A program made the translations under genes and the position numbers. The notes under the pieces are model-generated. The model had not been told where the DNA came from. It did not search any database and saw only the letters and a program-made list of their open reading frames with translations. This document shows, one piece after another, positions 29,524 to 39,950 of a DNA stretch of 64,000 bases. The stretch is from NCBI RefSeq assembly GCF_034479555.1, contig NZ_CP140151.1:806001-870000 (forward strand). Direction: 5' to 3'. The DNA is from Chromohalobacter canadensis. Lineage in GTDB: Bacteria; Pseudomonadota; Gammaproteobacteria; Pseudomonadales; Halomonadaceae. Within the stretch, counting starts at the first letter, position 1; every line of letters starts with the position of its first letter.

Positions 29524-31980
29524 CTAGGCGAAGACCACCTTGGCCACGTCCCGGTAGCGATTGGCGAAGTGCACGGTCATCCCCTTCTTGAGGTAATCGG
29601 GCAGCTCCTCATAATCGCGGCGGTTGGGCTCGGGCAGAATCAACTCGAAAATATCGCTGCGCCGCGCGGCGATCACCTTCTCGCGAATCCCCCCTACCGG
29701 AATCACCTGGCCGCTCAGCGTCAACTCACCGGTCATCGCCAGGGGCCGATCGAGGGGCTGCTGCTTGGCCAGCGACAACAGGGCCGTGGTCATCGTCACG
29801 CCGGCCGAGGGGCCATCCTTGGGCGTGGCGCCCTCGGGCACGTGCATATGCACATGCGCCTCATCGAAGAAGGTCGGATCGGCGCCGAACTCCTTGAGGT
29901 GCGCCACCGTGTAGCTATAGGCGATATTCGCCGACTCCTGCATCACGTCGCCCAACTGGCCGGTGAGCTTGAGACCGCGCGATTTCGCGTGCACGCGCGC
30001 CGCCTCGACCGGCAGCGTCGCGCCGCCCATCGAGGTCCAAGCCAGCCCGGTGACCACGCCGACGCCCTTGAGCACTTTTTCCTTGCGGAACGTCGGTGCG
30101 CCCAGGAAATCCTCGAGGTTGTTGACCGAGATCTTGACCGTGTCCTGCTCATTTTCGAGCATCGTCACCGCCGCCTTGCGCACGATGCGGTGCAGTTGCT
30201 TTTCCAACTGACGCACCCCGGCTTCGCGCGCATAGCCTTCGATCACACGCCTGAGCGCGGCATCGGTGAGGTTGATGCGCTTCTTGGGAATGCGGTCGCG
30301 CTCGAGCAGCTTGGGCCACAGATGGTGCTTGGCGATGGCCATCTTTTCCTCGGCGATATAGCCCGACAGACGGATCTGCTCCATACGGTCGAGCAGCGCC
30401 GGCGGCAACGAATCCAGCGTGTTGGCGGTGCACACGAATAGTACCTTGGAAAGGTCCATGCGCACGTCAAGGTAGTGATCGAGGAAATCGACGTTCTGCT
30501 CGGGGTCGAGCACTTCGAGCAGCGCCGAGGCCGGATCGCCCTGGAACGACTGGCCCATCTTGTCGACCTCATCGAGCATGATCACCGGGTTTTCGACCTC
30601 GACTTCCTTGAGCGCCTGCACCAGCTTGCCTGGCATCGCCCCGATATAGGTGCGCCGGTGCCCCTTGATTTCGGCCTCGTCGCGCATGCCGCCCACCGAG
30701 AAGCGATAGAACTCGCGGCCCAGGGCTTCGGCGATGGAGCGTCCCACCGAGGTCTTGCCGACCCCCGGCGGGCCGACCAGCAGCAGGATGGAACCGCCGA
30801 CATCGCCCTTGAAGGTACCTTCGGCGAGGAACTCGACGATGCGCTCCTTGACGTCCGTCAGACCGTCATGGTCTCGGTCGAGGATCTTGCGGGCACGCGG
30901 CAGGTCGAGTTGATCCTCGGAGGTAATCCCCCACGGCAGCGACGTCAACCAATCGAGATAATTGCGAGTAGTGCCATATTCCGGCGAGCCTGTCTCGAGT
31001 ACCGAGAGCTTGCCCAGCTCGTCCTCGATGCGTTCCATGACGCGCTCGGGCACTTCCAGGTTCTCGAGGCGTTCGCGGAAGGTATCGACATCGTTCTCGC
31101 GATCGTCCTTGGAGATCCCCAATTCACGCTGGATGACCTTGAGCTGTTCTCGCAGGAAGAACTCGCGCTGGCGGTCCTGCATCTGCGCGTTGACCTGCTC
31201 GCTGATCTCGCTTTGCAGCTGCGCTACCTCGATTTCCTTGCGCAGCAGCGGCAGCACCTTCTGCATGCGCGCCATCACCGGCAGCGTCTCGAGCACTTCC
31301 TGAAGCTCAGGCCCTTTGGCCGAGGTGATGGCCGCAGCGAAATCGGTCAGCGGACCAGGCTCATGAGGACTGAAGCGGTTGAGATAATGCTTGAGTTCCT
31401 CGCCATACAGCGGGTTGATCGGCAGCAATTCCTTGATGCCGTTGATCATCGCCATGGCGTAGGCGCGCGCTTCCTCGTCGCTGGCCTCGATGGGTTCCTT
31501 GGGATAGGTGACCTCGACCAGGTACGGCGGTGTCTTCGACAACCAACGTACGATGCGAAAACGCCGCACCCCCTGGGCGATGAATTGGATCTGCTGCTCT
31601 TCGGTCTGCGAGCGATGGACCTTTACCGCCGTGCCAATCTCCGGAAAGTCACCGGGTCCTAACTCATCGACGCCGGAATCGCCGACGAACGCCACCCCGA
31701 CGCTTTGGTGCGGCGTATTGCCGACCCGCTCCATGGTGTCTTCCCAGCGTTCGCGGTGGATGACCAGCGGCTGCACCTGCGCGGGAAAGAACGGCCGGTT
31801 GTGAATCGGCAGCAGATAGAGACGCTCGGGCAGGTAGTCCTGCGTCGGCACTACCGCGCGTCCTTGGGAGGTCGACTCCTGGTCGTCCTGCGCCGGGGAA
31901 TTTTCCTCTTCGGCGTCTTGCCGAGCCTCTTCGAGTTCGGCGTAAAAATCTCTGGATTGATCCTGATCGCGTTCGCTCAT
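29524..31980 (-). CDS. lon: ATP-dependent Lon protease
   Basis: Hexameric AAA+ protease of 818 residues. The N-terminal LON domain starts near [20 protein letters not shown] after an acidic leader of about 50 residues. Walker A is [11 protein letters not shown] and Walker [11 protein letters not shown]. The protease domain has the catalytic serine in [11 protein letters not shown] and the lysine near [13 protein letters not shown]. The longer N-terminus resembles the second Lon of pseudomonads rather than classical E. coli Lon. AAGG lies six bases before the ATG at 31980. Another ATG at 31983 is directly adjacent. Confidence 0.93.
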   Translation of the reverse strand: MSERDQDQSRDFYAELEEARQDAEEENSPAQDDQESTSQGRAVVPTQDYLPERLYLLPIHNRPFFPAQVQPLVIHRERWEDTMERVGNTPHQSVGVAFVGDSGVDELGPGDFPEIGTAVKVHRSQTEEQQIQFIAQGVRRFRIVRWLSKTPPYLVEVTYPKEPIEASDEEARAYAMAMINGIKELLPINPLYGEELKHYLNRFSPHEPGPLTDFAAAITSAKGPELQEVLETLPVMARMQKVLPLLRKEIEVAQLQSEISEQVNAQMQDRQREFFLREQLKVIQRELGISKDDRENDVDTFRERLENLEVPERVMERIEDELGKLSVLETGSPEYGTTRNYLDWLTSLPWGITSEDQLDLPRARKILDRDHDGLTDVKERIVEFLAEGTFKGDVGGSILLLVGPPGVGKTSVGRSIAEALGREFYRFSVGGMRDEAEIKGHRRTYIGAMPGKLVQALKEVEVENPVIMLDEVDKMGQSFQGDPASALLEVLDPEQNVDFLDHYLDVRMDLSKVLFVCTANTLDSLPPALLDRMEQIRLSGYIAEEKMAIAKHHLWPKLLERDRIPKKRINLTDAALRRVIEGYAREAGVRQLEKQLHRIVRKAAVTMLENEQDTVKISVNNLEDFLGAPTFRKEKVLKGVGVVTGLAWTSMGGATLPVEAARVHAKSRGLKLTGQLGDVMQESANIAYSYTVAHLKEFGADPTFFDEAHVHMHVPEGATPKDGPSAGVTMTTALLSLAKQQPLDRPLAMTGELTLSGQVIPVGGIREKVIAARRSDIFELILPEPNRRDYEELPDYLKKGMTVHFANRYRDVAKVVFA

Positions 31981-32071
31981 CATTCACCTTGAGAGTCGTC
32001 GGGCAAATCGCCCGTTTGCCAAAAGGAATGCGGGCGTCATCGACGAACTTCAAGCCTACACGAGGTGATGC

Positions 32072-33313
32072 TTACCAATGCAGCGCACGCTCATTGACGC
32101 GCCACTGACCGTCATCGATGCGAAACACCAAACGCGGCGTTTCCGGTGCAAGCCCCAGATGCAAGGCCAAAAGCGCCGGCGCATCGACAAGCGTGACGTG
32201 GCCATCGAGACGTTGCTGGAGGTGGCGCCAAAAAGCGGGGGACGTCACCGGTGTGGCCGCCAGCGAGGCCGAATCATCACCGTCGAGCGTCAATTCGCCG
32301 AAGGCGCGGCTATCGACGCCGAAGGCCTCGCTGGTCACTTGAAGGGCCTTCAACGTGAGTCGCGGTGAATCACGCAGCACATCCGCCACCAAAGGGGTCA
32401 AGCGCGCCCACCGCGACGTCTCATCGATAGAGGTCACGTCACGGCCGCTGTCGGCGCCTACGCTATCGGCAGGCATGCGTTCGACCAAAGCACGCAGTGC
32501 ATCGGCATCGACGCGCTCCAGCCCCAGCGACATGCGTCCCGAGGCCACCGATTGCCCCGCCACGGCGATATCCGCCACGTCGCCTTCGCCGTGATAGCCG
32601 AAGGTCTCATCGTCAAGGCGCATATCGGCCTCGTAATTCAGCGCATTCAGCGAGAACGGCGCGCCGCCGTGCCAGGTCAGCGTCGCCAGAGAAAGGCGTG
32701 TGGTGTGATGGAAGGTCCGCTCGTCGCCGCGATGGCGCCCTTCAACGTCGAGCGCGCCGATATCCAGCGATACCTCGCCCAGCGAGACGCGCCACGGGGC
32801 CGAGCGAAGATGGTAACGCACGTCACCGGCATGCCCACGCAACATCAGCTCGCCGGCGCCGACTTCCAGCGACGCCGGCTTCGGCAGCACACCGCGAGAG
32901 GTGAACGCCGGCCATTTCAGTTGCCCTTTCATGTCGCCCGACAACGTTCGGTAAGTCGCCTGCCATGTCGGAGCCGCATCCGCCGCCAACAACGTTTCCC
33001 CCGCATGGGTGACGACCGCTTCGCCATCGAGATGGCTGCTCAGAACGCCGTGGCGAACGCGGTACGGCAGCGCCACGCGCAGCGGGCTGCCTTCCGGCGC
33101 GACGGTTTCCAGACGCAGGACCCCGGAGGAATGCCACCACCCTTGTTCGACCTCATGCCGCGAGGCCTGCCAGCCATCGCGAGCATCCAGCCGTGCAGTC
33201 AGACGCTCCAGCGCCTGTTCGCCGACATGACTCGACCACGCCTGCGCCGCGCACCAACCGATGCCTAACAACACAAGCAGGCAAGCCCCGCCGATCCAGC
33301 GTTTTTTGTGCAT
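32072..33313 (-). CDS. DUF945 (YdgA-like) envelope protein
   Basis: A 413-residue protein with one N-terminal membrane anchor (WIGGACLLVLLGIGWCAAQAW, residues 6-26) and a long, mostly beta-rich remainder. The pattern HEVEQGWWHSSGVLRLE is typical of DUF945/YdgA. The family is predicted to be periplasmic and attached to the inner membrane. Its function is poorly known, with links to swarming and envelope phenotypes reported in E. coli. It stands alone between lon and the hybrid kinase. Confidence 0.75.
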   Translation of the reverse strand: MHKKRWIGGACLLVLLGIGWCAAQAWSSHVGEQALERLTARLDARDGWQASRHEVEQGWWHSSGVLRLETVAPEGSPLRVALPYRVRHGVLSSHLDGEAVVTHAGETLLAADAAPTWQATYRTLSGDMKGQLKWPAFTSRGVLPKPASLEVGAGELMLRGHAGDVRYHLRSAPWRVSLGEVSLDIGALDVEGRHRGDERTFHHTTRLSLATLTWHGGAPFSLNALNYEADMRLDDETFGYHGEGDVADIAVAGQSVASGRMSLGLERVDADALRALVERMPADSVGADSGRDVTSIDETSRWARLTPLVADVLRDSPRLTLKALQVTSEAFGVDSRAFGELTLDGDDSASLAATPVTSPAFWRHLQQRLDGHVTLVDAPALLALHLGLAPETPRLVFRIDDGQWRVNERALHW

Positions 33314-33353
33314 TATGATGTCTCCAGATCAAGCGCGGCGCATTCACGTCTTT

Positions 33354-35567
33354 TCAGGCGGGCATGTCATTGGCCATGCGCAGCGCCTGACGCGACGAGG
33401 TGATGGTGGGACGCAACATTCTCCACTGTCGGCCGGCCTCGTCCACGTCCGCCTGGCGCGCCGCGCGCTCCAGGCAATCACTGCCGTGAACCAAGCGCAT
33501 CAAGGCCAGCGACGACGATTCGCCCTTGAGGCGATGTGCAAGCTCGGCCGTACGTGTCATGTCAGCATCGACGATTGCCGCATCGAGCGCCTCCTCCAGC
33601 ACCCGGGACTGATACTGCCAAGCGGCGACCAGCGCGCTGCGCTGCGCCACTCCCAGCGCCTCACCAAGCATGTCGAATTCCGGGCGATCGAGGAGTGCCG
33701 GCATCGTATCCGCAGACTCCACCATGGCAGATGACCGGACCTCGTCAGGCGTGGTCGCCTCTGCCGGATCGCGTACGCCGAAGTGCACTAGGGTATCGAC
33801 CAGAACCTGCTGGCGTATGGGCTTCGTCAACACTTCCGCGATACCGGCGGCCAAGGCCCGTTGGTGTTCTTGGGTGGTGACGCTCGCAGTCATCGCGACC
33901 AGAGGGGTGGTCTGATTCGGACCGTCCTGGGCGATAATCCGCCGTGCCGTCTCCGGCCCATCGAGCGTAGGCATGCGAATATCCAGGAAAATCAAGGCGA
34001 ACGGTGTGTGCTCGGTCAGCGCCAAGGCAGCTTCGCCGCTGTCGGCTACATTCACCGTATGCCCGAGACGCTCGAGCATGGCAACCGCCACCTGGCGATT
34101 GACGGGATTATCCTCAATCACCAGCAGGGGCGCCGTGCATGCTGCCGTCGCGCTCCATGTTTCTCCTGACGGAATGTGCTTTCCCCCGCGTTCGGCGTCG
34201 CGGGGTAATGGCAGCTCGAACCAGAAGCGACTGCCCTCATTGGCCAGACTCGAGACGCCGATACGCCCCTGCATGGCTTCCACCAGACGCTTGCTGATAG
34301 CCAGTCCCAAGCCGGTCCCATTCTGCGTGGCTGCCCCCTGGTAAAAAGGCTGAAACAAACGTTCGCGGTCGACATCCTCGATGCCGCAACCGGTGTCGCT
34401 TACCTCGAAATGTATCCAATCGCCACGCATCGGTTTGACGATCAGCGTCACGCTACCTTGCCGCGTAAACTTGAGCGCGTTGGAGAGAAGGTTGAGCAAC
34501 ACCTGGCGCAAGCGCCCCACATCGCCGACCAGATACTCGGGTAACGCCGGCGAGACGACACTCGCGAACTCGACACATGTGGCGCGCGGCTCGAGCAATC
34601 GCATCAAGGACCCGACAAGCTCGGGGAGAGAAAACATCTCACGCTCGATGTCCAGATGCCCGGCCTCGATCTTGGAAAAGTCCAGTAGATCGCTGATCAA
34701 CACCAACAACTGTGAACCGCTGTCGTGGATGGTTTCGACATATTGATGCGAGGTTTCATCCAGCGTGCGCTCGCGCAGTAGTTCCGTCATACCCAGTACC
34801 CCGTTGAGCGGCGTGCGTATCTCATGGCTGACGGTGGCTAGGAAATCCGACTTGGCCTGGTTGGCGGACTCGGCATGACGCGCGGTCTCCTGAAGCTCCT
34901 GGCTCAGATGCTCCAATGCCCGTCGCGCCGCGATGTTCTCTCCCGCCTCCTGAAACAGGAAGCGAATTACCAGCACGGTGGCGACACACATCAGCAAGAT
35001 CAGCGCCAGCAAGGCGGCATAGAGTGCCAACTGCATTTCGCGCTCACGCGTCTTGGATTCGGCGAGATAAGCGTTGACCGATACGACGAGGCGTTCGCTG
35101 AGACCGCTCAACGTCTGCAAGCGTTCATCCAGAGAGGCAAGCTCGGGGGACTCGGAGGACATCCGTTTCAAGGCGGCATCGAGCGCATCGCTGCGCGACA
35201 GGATCTCCGGCAACAGCGCTCGCGCTTCGGGCAGCGACTGGAAAAGCTCGGCGATTTCGCCTTCTCGTAGCAGATTGATACGGCTATACAGCAATTCGAA
35301 ACGCATGCGCACGTCATCGAATTCACCCGGGCTCTGTTCGGCCTGCAAGACGGCATTACGCATCTGGATGGTTTCCCGATCCAGCTTGTAGGCTGCCCAA
35401 GCGGCGTCGCCGGCAACGCTCTTGGCCAAGACTTCCTGTCGCCAGATGATCAGACTGACCACCACCAGGGCCGCGACGAAAAACAGAATCGCCGCGCAGG
35501 CCCCAAGCTTGAGCCGCATCGGCAAACGCGACACGAGATGGATACGGGAACGCCAAGCCATCATCAT
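33354..35567 (-). CDS. Hybrid sensor histidine kinase with receiver and Hpt domains
   Basis: A 737-residue inner-membrane sensor. TM1 is at residues 21-43, then a helical periplasmic domain of about 135 residues, then TM2 at 180-205. The histidine-kinase domain follows (His248 in [12 protein letters not shown]) and the ATPase has N-box LSNALKFT and [12 protein letters not shown] (417-427). The receiver domain spans about 480-598 with Asp529 in FLDIRMP and Lys582. The C-terminal Hpt domain has His678 in AHRLKGESS. The layout is that of TorS/ArcB-like phosphorelay sensors. Its ATG overlaps the stop of the upstream Moco-fold gene, so both proteins are probably a unit. No partner response regulator is adjacent. 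Confidence 0.93.
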   Translation of the reverse strand: MMMAWRSRIHLVSRLPMRLKLGACAAILFFVAALVVVSLIIWRQEVLAKSVAGDAAWAAYKLDRETIQMRNAVLQAEQSPGEFDDVRMRFELLYSRINLLREGEIAELFQSLPEARALLPEILSRSDALDAALKRMSSESPELASLDERLQTLSGLSERLVVSVNAYLAESKTREREMQLALYAALLALILLMCVATVLVIRFLFQEAGENIAARRALEHLSQELQETARHAESANQAKSDFLATVSHEIRTPLNGVLGMTELLRERTLDETSHQYVETIHDSGSQLLVLISDLLDFSKIEAGHLDIEREMFSLPELVGSLMRLLEPRATCVEFASVVSPALPEYLVGDVGRLRQVLLNLLSNALKFTRQGSVTLIVKPMRGDWIHFEVSDTGCGIEDVDRERLFQPFYQGAATQNGTGLGLAISKRLVEAMQGRIGVSSLANEGSRFWFELPLPRDAERGGKHIPSGETWSATAACTAPLLVIEDNPVNRQVAVAMLERLGHTVNVADSGEAALALTEHTPFALIFLDIRMPTLDGPETARRIIAQDGPNQTTPLVAMTASVTTQEHQRALAAGIAEVLTKPIRQQVLVDTLVHFGVRDPAEATTPDEVRSSAMVESADTMPALLDRPEFDMLGEALGVAQRSALVAAWQYQSRVLEEALDAAIVDADMTRTAELAHRLKGESSSLALMRLVHGSDCLERAARQADVDEAGRQWRMLRPTITSSRQALRMANDMPA

Positions 35568-36106
35568 TCCACGACGATACGCGCGACCTGCCAGACCGAG
35601 CGGAAACGCACTTCCTCGGTCTGCAGTTCGGGGTGGTCATCGAAAGGATAAAGTACGAAAAGCGGGCCGTACTCACGCACCGGCATCGGCTCGCCGTCGC
35701 GCTGCATGGCCAGAATTACCCCGTACTCTTTTGCCTCGGGCAGCGGCACATCAGCGGCGAAATCATTCAACGCGACGACGCGCAGCGAATCGCCGTGAGC
35801 GCCGACCGCATCGTAAATCGCACCCAGTAAAGGACCTTCGAAGCGCGACGCACCTTCGGTCCAGGGGGTGTGCGTGACGATGGTGCCTTGCGGCAACGCC
35901 TGAAGCATCGCGCGATCGAACCGTGCCACGCCATCACCGTTAGTACGCGAGACATCTCCCTCCACGGTCAACATGACCTTTCCTTCAGGCACCGGCAATG
36001 GGTGAGCATGTACCACCGAGGCGTTGGACATGAGCAAAAAGAGGCCAAATCCGGCCGTCATGCCTCGACGTCCCAGGCATTGCCTCAGCGTCATCAAGAT
36101 ACTCAT
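35564..36106 (-). CDS. Periplasmic molybdopterin-oxidoreductase-fold protein lacking cysteine
   Basis: A 180-residue protein with a signal peptide ending at VVHAHPLP. The mature part resembles the sulfite-oxidase/YedY Moco-binding fold (PF00174-like): MLTVEGDV, a middle FEGPLLGAIYDAVGAHGDSLRVVALNDFAADVPL segment, and YGPLFVLYPFDDHPEL before the C-terminal strand. It contains no cysteine after the signal peptide, so the molybdenum-ligating cysteine of catalytic members is missing. It is coupled by an ATGA overlap to the hybrid kinase. A role as periplasmic sensor partner is inferred. Start at 36106 is likely. The ribosome binding site is weak (GGGA). Confidence 0.75.
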   Translation of the reverse strand: MSILMTLRQCLGRRGMTAGFGLFLLMSNASVVHAHPLPVPEGKVMLTVEGDVSRTNGDGVARFDRAMLQALPQGTIVTHTPWTEGASRFEGPLLGAIYDAVGAHGDSLRVVALNDFAADVPLPEAKEYGVILAMQRDGEPMPVREYGPLFVLYPFDDHPELQTEEVRFRSVWQVARIVVE

Positions 36107-36225
36107 GATTAGCCGTTCCCATCCGAGTGCGAGCAAAAACGTCATACCGCTACCAATGACCCTACCACCGCAACATGGTGCTTGCATGCCAGACTCGGTT
36201 GCCGAATGTCGTGGCCGGTCTATCC

Positions 36226-37018
36226 TCACTCCAGAACCTCGAGGCGATCATGACGCGTGATGCAGCCTTCGTTTTCGGCAATCAGGTTCTGCCCGAAATA
36301 CACCTTGCCGCCCTCGCCGCGCCGGTAACCGGCCAACGTGCGCAAGGGTTCGCGCCCCTCCTTGAATGTCCCCGTGGCGGGATCGACGCTGACCATGGCG
36401 CAGCGTGCGCACGGCTTGTCGACGCGGAACACGACCTCGCCCAGACGGATGCGTCGCCACTCGTCCTCGGCATACGCCGAGGTACCCGCGATCACCAGAT
36501 TGGGGCGAAACTGCGCCATGCGATGAGGCTCAGCAGTACGCGTGTTGAGATCGGCCAACGAGGCCTCGGAGATCAATAACAGCGGGTAGCCGTCGGCAAA
36601 GCTGACGCGCTGTTCGATGGAGCGCCGATAACGGGCGGATTGCTCACCCAGCCACAACAACCGCGCGGGTTCGCCCGCCACCTCACTGAACCAGGCATCG
36701 AGGCGTGCATGCGTGGTCCAGGCATCGAAGTCGTCGGCCCATACCGTGGTGGCAAAGGTCGCCAGATCGAAGGTCTCCAGCGCGAGCTCCAACGCGGGCA
36801 GTTGCGGATGCGACAGGCTCAGCGTCTGACCGTCGAATGTTGCGGTCACGCGCTGCAACTGAGGGTGTGTGCGGGCGGTTAGAAAGGGTGCCATCGGGCT
36901 TGGCGACCATGAAACGCCGATCGCCTACGATCCCTTCCACACCGACCCATGCCGACTCTTGCATGCGTCCCGCCGTGGATTTGATGGGATAAAGGTGAAT
37001 CGTGGACAGTGTCGCCAT
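36226..37018 (-). pseudogene. MOSC-domain protein gene with a one-base frameshift
   Basis: Two overlapping minus-strand frames together make one YcbX-like MOSC protein. The first starts at 37018 with MATLSTIHLYPIKSTAG and runs through GVEGIVGDRRFMVAKPDGT. The second continues from about 36886 with FLTARTHPQLQRV and ends after PCARCAMVSVDP and EPLRTLAGYRR. The junction reads GGCACCCTTTCTAACC. Removing one C restores DGTFLTARTHP, the expected homology. Intact MOSC proteins bind molybdenum cofactor or handle N-hydroxylated substrates. The shift may be a real mutation or a sequence error. Confidence 0.8.
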
Positions 37019-37140
37019 GGCAGCCTCATTGGGTTTATGGGGAGAAGGTATCTTGGCGTATTGTCGCAAAAAATACCGACTGCCGCCTCGATAGTGACAC
37101 GCCATTGCCTCTTCCATGCGCCGGGCGACAGCCACCATCA

Positions 37141-37168
37141 AAAACGCCCGCCTCTCTCGAGGCGGGCG
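37141..37168 (-). terminator. Rho-independent terminator of the TAXI-TRAP operon
   Basis: Stem CGCCCGCCTC (37145-37154) / GAGGCGGGCG (37159-37168), loop TCTC, followed on the minus strand by TTTTTG. It lies 24 bases behind the permease stop. Confidence 0.85.
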
Positions 37169-37191
37169 CAGCGTCGACGCGATGCGTCCGT

Positions 37192-39789
37192 TTACGTCGT
37201 GGCGTCGACGTGGCGGCTCGGTGTCGGCCGCCGGCGACGTTGCAGCCAGACGACGAGTGCGAATACCGCCAGTCCCGGTATCCACATCCACTCCTTCGGC
37301 CAGCGCTCGACAGGCGCACGGATCGACACGATCTCTTGGTCGAAATCGAAGCCCAGCTCCTCCGCCTGGCTATCGAAATCGGTCATGTCGACCAGCGTCT
37401 TGCCATCCTCCTGCATCAAGGTCAGCCCCAGGTTCTGCATACGCTCGCTACCGCTGTCGCCATCCGGCGCCGGCACCAGTATCACAAAGCTGGTGGGTGA
37501 CCCATAGGCATCGAGACCGTCGACACGAACGCGCAGGTTGCTATCGTTATCGATGGCGCCCAACGCTTGCTCGAACTGCGCAGGAGGGATGTCCCGATAA
37601 GGATCATGAATCATGTCCATCCAGAAGCCGGGGCGAAACAGCGTGAAAGCCACTAGCAACAGCAGCAGACTCTCGTACCAACGGTTTCTCACCACCATGT
37701 AGCCCTGCGTGGCGGCGGCAAAGATCAGCATCGCTCCTGTCGCCACCACGAAGATCAGTATGCCGTGCCACCAGTTCACATCGATCAACAGTAGATCGGT
37801 ATTGAAGATGAACAGGAAAGGTAGCGCCGCCGTACGCAAGCTGTAATAAAACGCCTGAAAACCGGTGCGAATGGGGTCGCCCCCGGAAATCGCCGCGGCG
37901 GCGAACGAGGCCAGTCCCACCGGAGGCGTCACATCGGCCATGATGCCGAAATAGAAGACGAACAAGTGCACCGCGATCAACGGTACGATCAAGCCATTCT
38001 GTTCGCCCAACTGGACGATGACCGGTGCCAGCAACGCGGAGACCACGATATAGTTAGCCGTGGTTGGCAGCCCCATCCCCAGAATAAGGCTCAACACCGC
38101 CGTCAGCATGAGCATCAGCAACAGATTGCCCATCGACAGCGTCTCGACCAAACCTGCCAGTACCAGCCCTACCCCGGTCTGGGATACGGCGCCGACGATA
38201 ATCCCCGCCGCCGCCGTGGCGATGCCGATGCCGATCATGTTGCGTGCACCGTCGATCAGGCCCTCCCAGAGGTCGACGACGCCACGCTTGACTTCATTGC
38301 CTAGCCCGCCGCGTCCACGGAAGAATGCCTCCAGCGGACGCTGGGTCAGAATGATGACGATCATGAGCACGGTCGCCCAGAATGCCGAGAGCCCTGGCGA
38401 CAAGCGTTCCACCATCAGGCACCACACCAGCACCACGACGGGCAGCAGGAAATAGAGCCCCACCATTACCGTGGGCCGCGTTTGTGGTAACACCGTAATG
38501 TCAGTACTGGCATCGTCCTTATCGAGCTCGGGGTAACGCGACCCTAGCTTGAGCAGCGCCACATAGATCACTGCCAGCCCAACGGCGGCTACCCACGGCA
38601 TGGCATCGCCCAACACCGGCTTGAGCCATCCCAGCCCGTAATACACGATCAGTGCCAGGGCCATGATACCCACCAGCCCGGTCAGGAAACCGACGATTTT
38701 CTGCAGCCATGGGCGTACTGGGTTGCTGCTCTCGAGCCCCCGCATATTGGCCTTGAGTGCCTCGAGGTGAACGATGTAAATCAGTGCGATATAGGAGATC
38801 AACGCCGGCAGGAAGGCATGCTTGATGACTTCAACATAGGAAATGCCCACATACTCGACCATCAAGAACGCCGCAGCCCCCATCACCGGCGGCATGATCT
38901 GACCATTGACCGACGACGAGACTTCGACCGCACCGGCCTTGGTGGGACTAAAGCCGACACGTTTCATCATGGGAATGGTAAAGGTACCGGTGGTCACGGT
39001 ATTGGCAATCGAGGAGCCCGAAATAAGACCGGTCATGCCCGAGGCGACGACCGCCGCCTTGGCTGGGCCGCCGCGATAGTGGCCCAGCATCGAAAACGCC
39101 ATCTTGATGAAATAGTTGCCGGCCCCTGCCTTATCCAGCAAGGCGCCGAACAATACGAACAGGAACACGAAGCTGGTCGACACGCCCAAGGCGATGCCGA
39201 ACACGCCTTGCGATGTGAGCCATTGGTGATTGACCAGGCCATAAAGGCTCACCCCGCGATGCGCCAGCATTCCTGGCATGTAGGGGCCCGCCAGCGAATA
39301 GACGATGAACACGAGTGCCACGATCATCAACGGCGGCCCAAGCGCACGCCGCGTGGCTTCCAACAGCAACAACAGACCGATCACACCGATGATGACGTCC
39401 TGCAGGATCGGCGCGCCAGGGCGCTGTGCAAGCTGCTCGTAAAAGAAATACATGTAGGACGCCGCAAAGGCGCCTACCAAAGCCAACCCCCAGTCCAGCA
39501 TCGGCACTCTACCGCGCGGTGAGCGCTTAAAGGCCGGATAGGACATGAAAGCCAGGAAGATGGCAAAAGCCAGATGGATGGAACGTGCCTCCGTGGCACT
39601 GAACACCCCAAAACCAAACACGAAGGGTAAGGGCGACGCGATCCAGAGTTGGAACAACGACCAGACCGCCGCCACGCAAAGCAGCAGTTTGCCAACCGGC
39701 CCCGCGGGCTTGCGAGCCCCGGTCTCGTTGGCAGCCAGTTCTTCAAGCTCGGCTTCTCGCGTGGATGCCGTCGACTTATCGTCTTGCAT
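37192..39789 (-). CDS. TRAP transporter fused permease (TAXI system)
   Basis: An 865-residue inner-membrane protein joining DctQ-like and DctM-like parts, typical of TAXI-type TRAP systems. Many hydrophobic segments are present. Motifs include GMTGLISGSSIANTVTTGTFTIPMM, GQIMPPVMGAAAFLMVEY and ADVTPPVGLASFAAAAISG. A soluble acidic C-terminal part (about residues 745-825) precedes a last membrane helix and a basic tail. Paired with the TAXI binding protein upstream. The substrate is unknown. Glutamate or other C4/C5 dicarboxylates are the known ligands of some members. Confidence 0.92.
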   Translation of the reverse strand: MQDDKSTASTREAELEELAANETGARKPAGPVGKLLLCVAAVWSLFQLWIASPLPFVFGFGVFSATEARSIHLAFAIFLAFMSYPAFKRSPRGRVPMLDWGLALVGAFAASYMYFFYEQLAQRPGAPILQDVIIGVIGLLLLLEATRRALGPPLMIVALVFIVYSLAGPYMPGMLAHRGVSLYGLVNHQWLTSQGVFGIALGVSTSFVFLFVLFGALLDKAGAGNYFIKMAFSMLGHYRGGPAKAAVVASGMTGLISGSSIANTVTTGTFTIPMMKRVGFSPTKAGAVEVSSSVNGQIMPPVMGAAAFLMVEYVGISYVEVIKHAFLPALISYIALIYIVHLEALKANMRGLESSNPVRPWLQKIVGFLTGLVGIMALALIVYYGLGWLKPVLGDAMPWVAAVGLAVIYVALLKLGSRYPELDKDDASTDITVLPQTRPTVMVGLYFLLPVVVLVWCLMVERLSPGLSAFWATVLMIVIILTQRPLEAFFRGRGGLGNEVKRGVVDLWEGLIDGARNMIGIGIATAAAGIIVGAVSQTGVGLVLAGLVETLSMGNLLLMLMLTAVLSLILGMGLPTTANYIVVSALLAPVIVQLGEQNGLIVPLIAVHLFVFYFGIMADVTPPVGLASFAAAAISGGDPIRTGFQAFYYSLRTAALPFLFIFNTDLLLIDVNWWHGILIFVVATGAMLIFAAATQGYMVVRNRWYESLLLLLVAFTLFRPGFWMDMIHDPYRDIPPAQFEQALGAIDNDSNLRVRVDGLDAYGSPTSFVILVPAPDGDSGSERMQNLGLTLMQEDGKTLVDMTDFDSQAEELGFDFDQEIVSIRAPVERWPKEWMWIPGLAVFALVVWLQRRRRPTPSRHVDATT

Positions 39790-39806
39790 ACTGTTGTCCC
39801 GGTGGT

Positions 39807-39925
39807 GTCGGTCAGGGCGTGCTTCGCGTGCCCTGACCGACCAAAAAACACATCACAGTCGCTTGTTTCGTTCGCCACCGCGTGGCCAGAACCAGAGATG
39901 CGCGGCGCCGAAGCGGCCGCGCATC
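39807..39925 (-). other. Two tandem hairpins between the TAXI binding protein and permease genes
   Basis: The 161-base gap holds stem GTCGGTCAGGGC (39807-39818) / GCCCTGACCGAC (39830-39841) and stem GATGCGCGGC (39897-39906) / GCCGCGCATC (39916-39925). On the minus strand neither is followed by a U-run; a T6 tract precedes the first-named. They may protect the upstream binding-protein mRNA or attenuate transcription into the permease gene. Confidence 0.55.
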
Positions 39926-39950
39926 GTCTAGCACGACATCAAGCTAACGC

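Noticed and set aside
30475..31662. A 395-codon plus-strand open frame opposite lon
   Set aside because: Complement of conserved Lon sequence; no ribosome binding site or domain.
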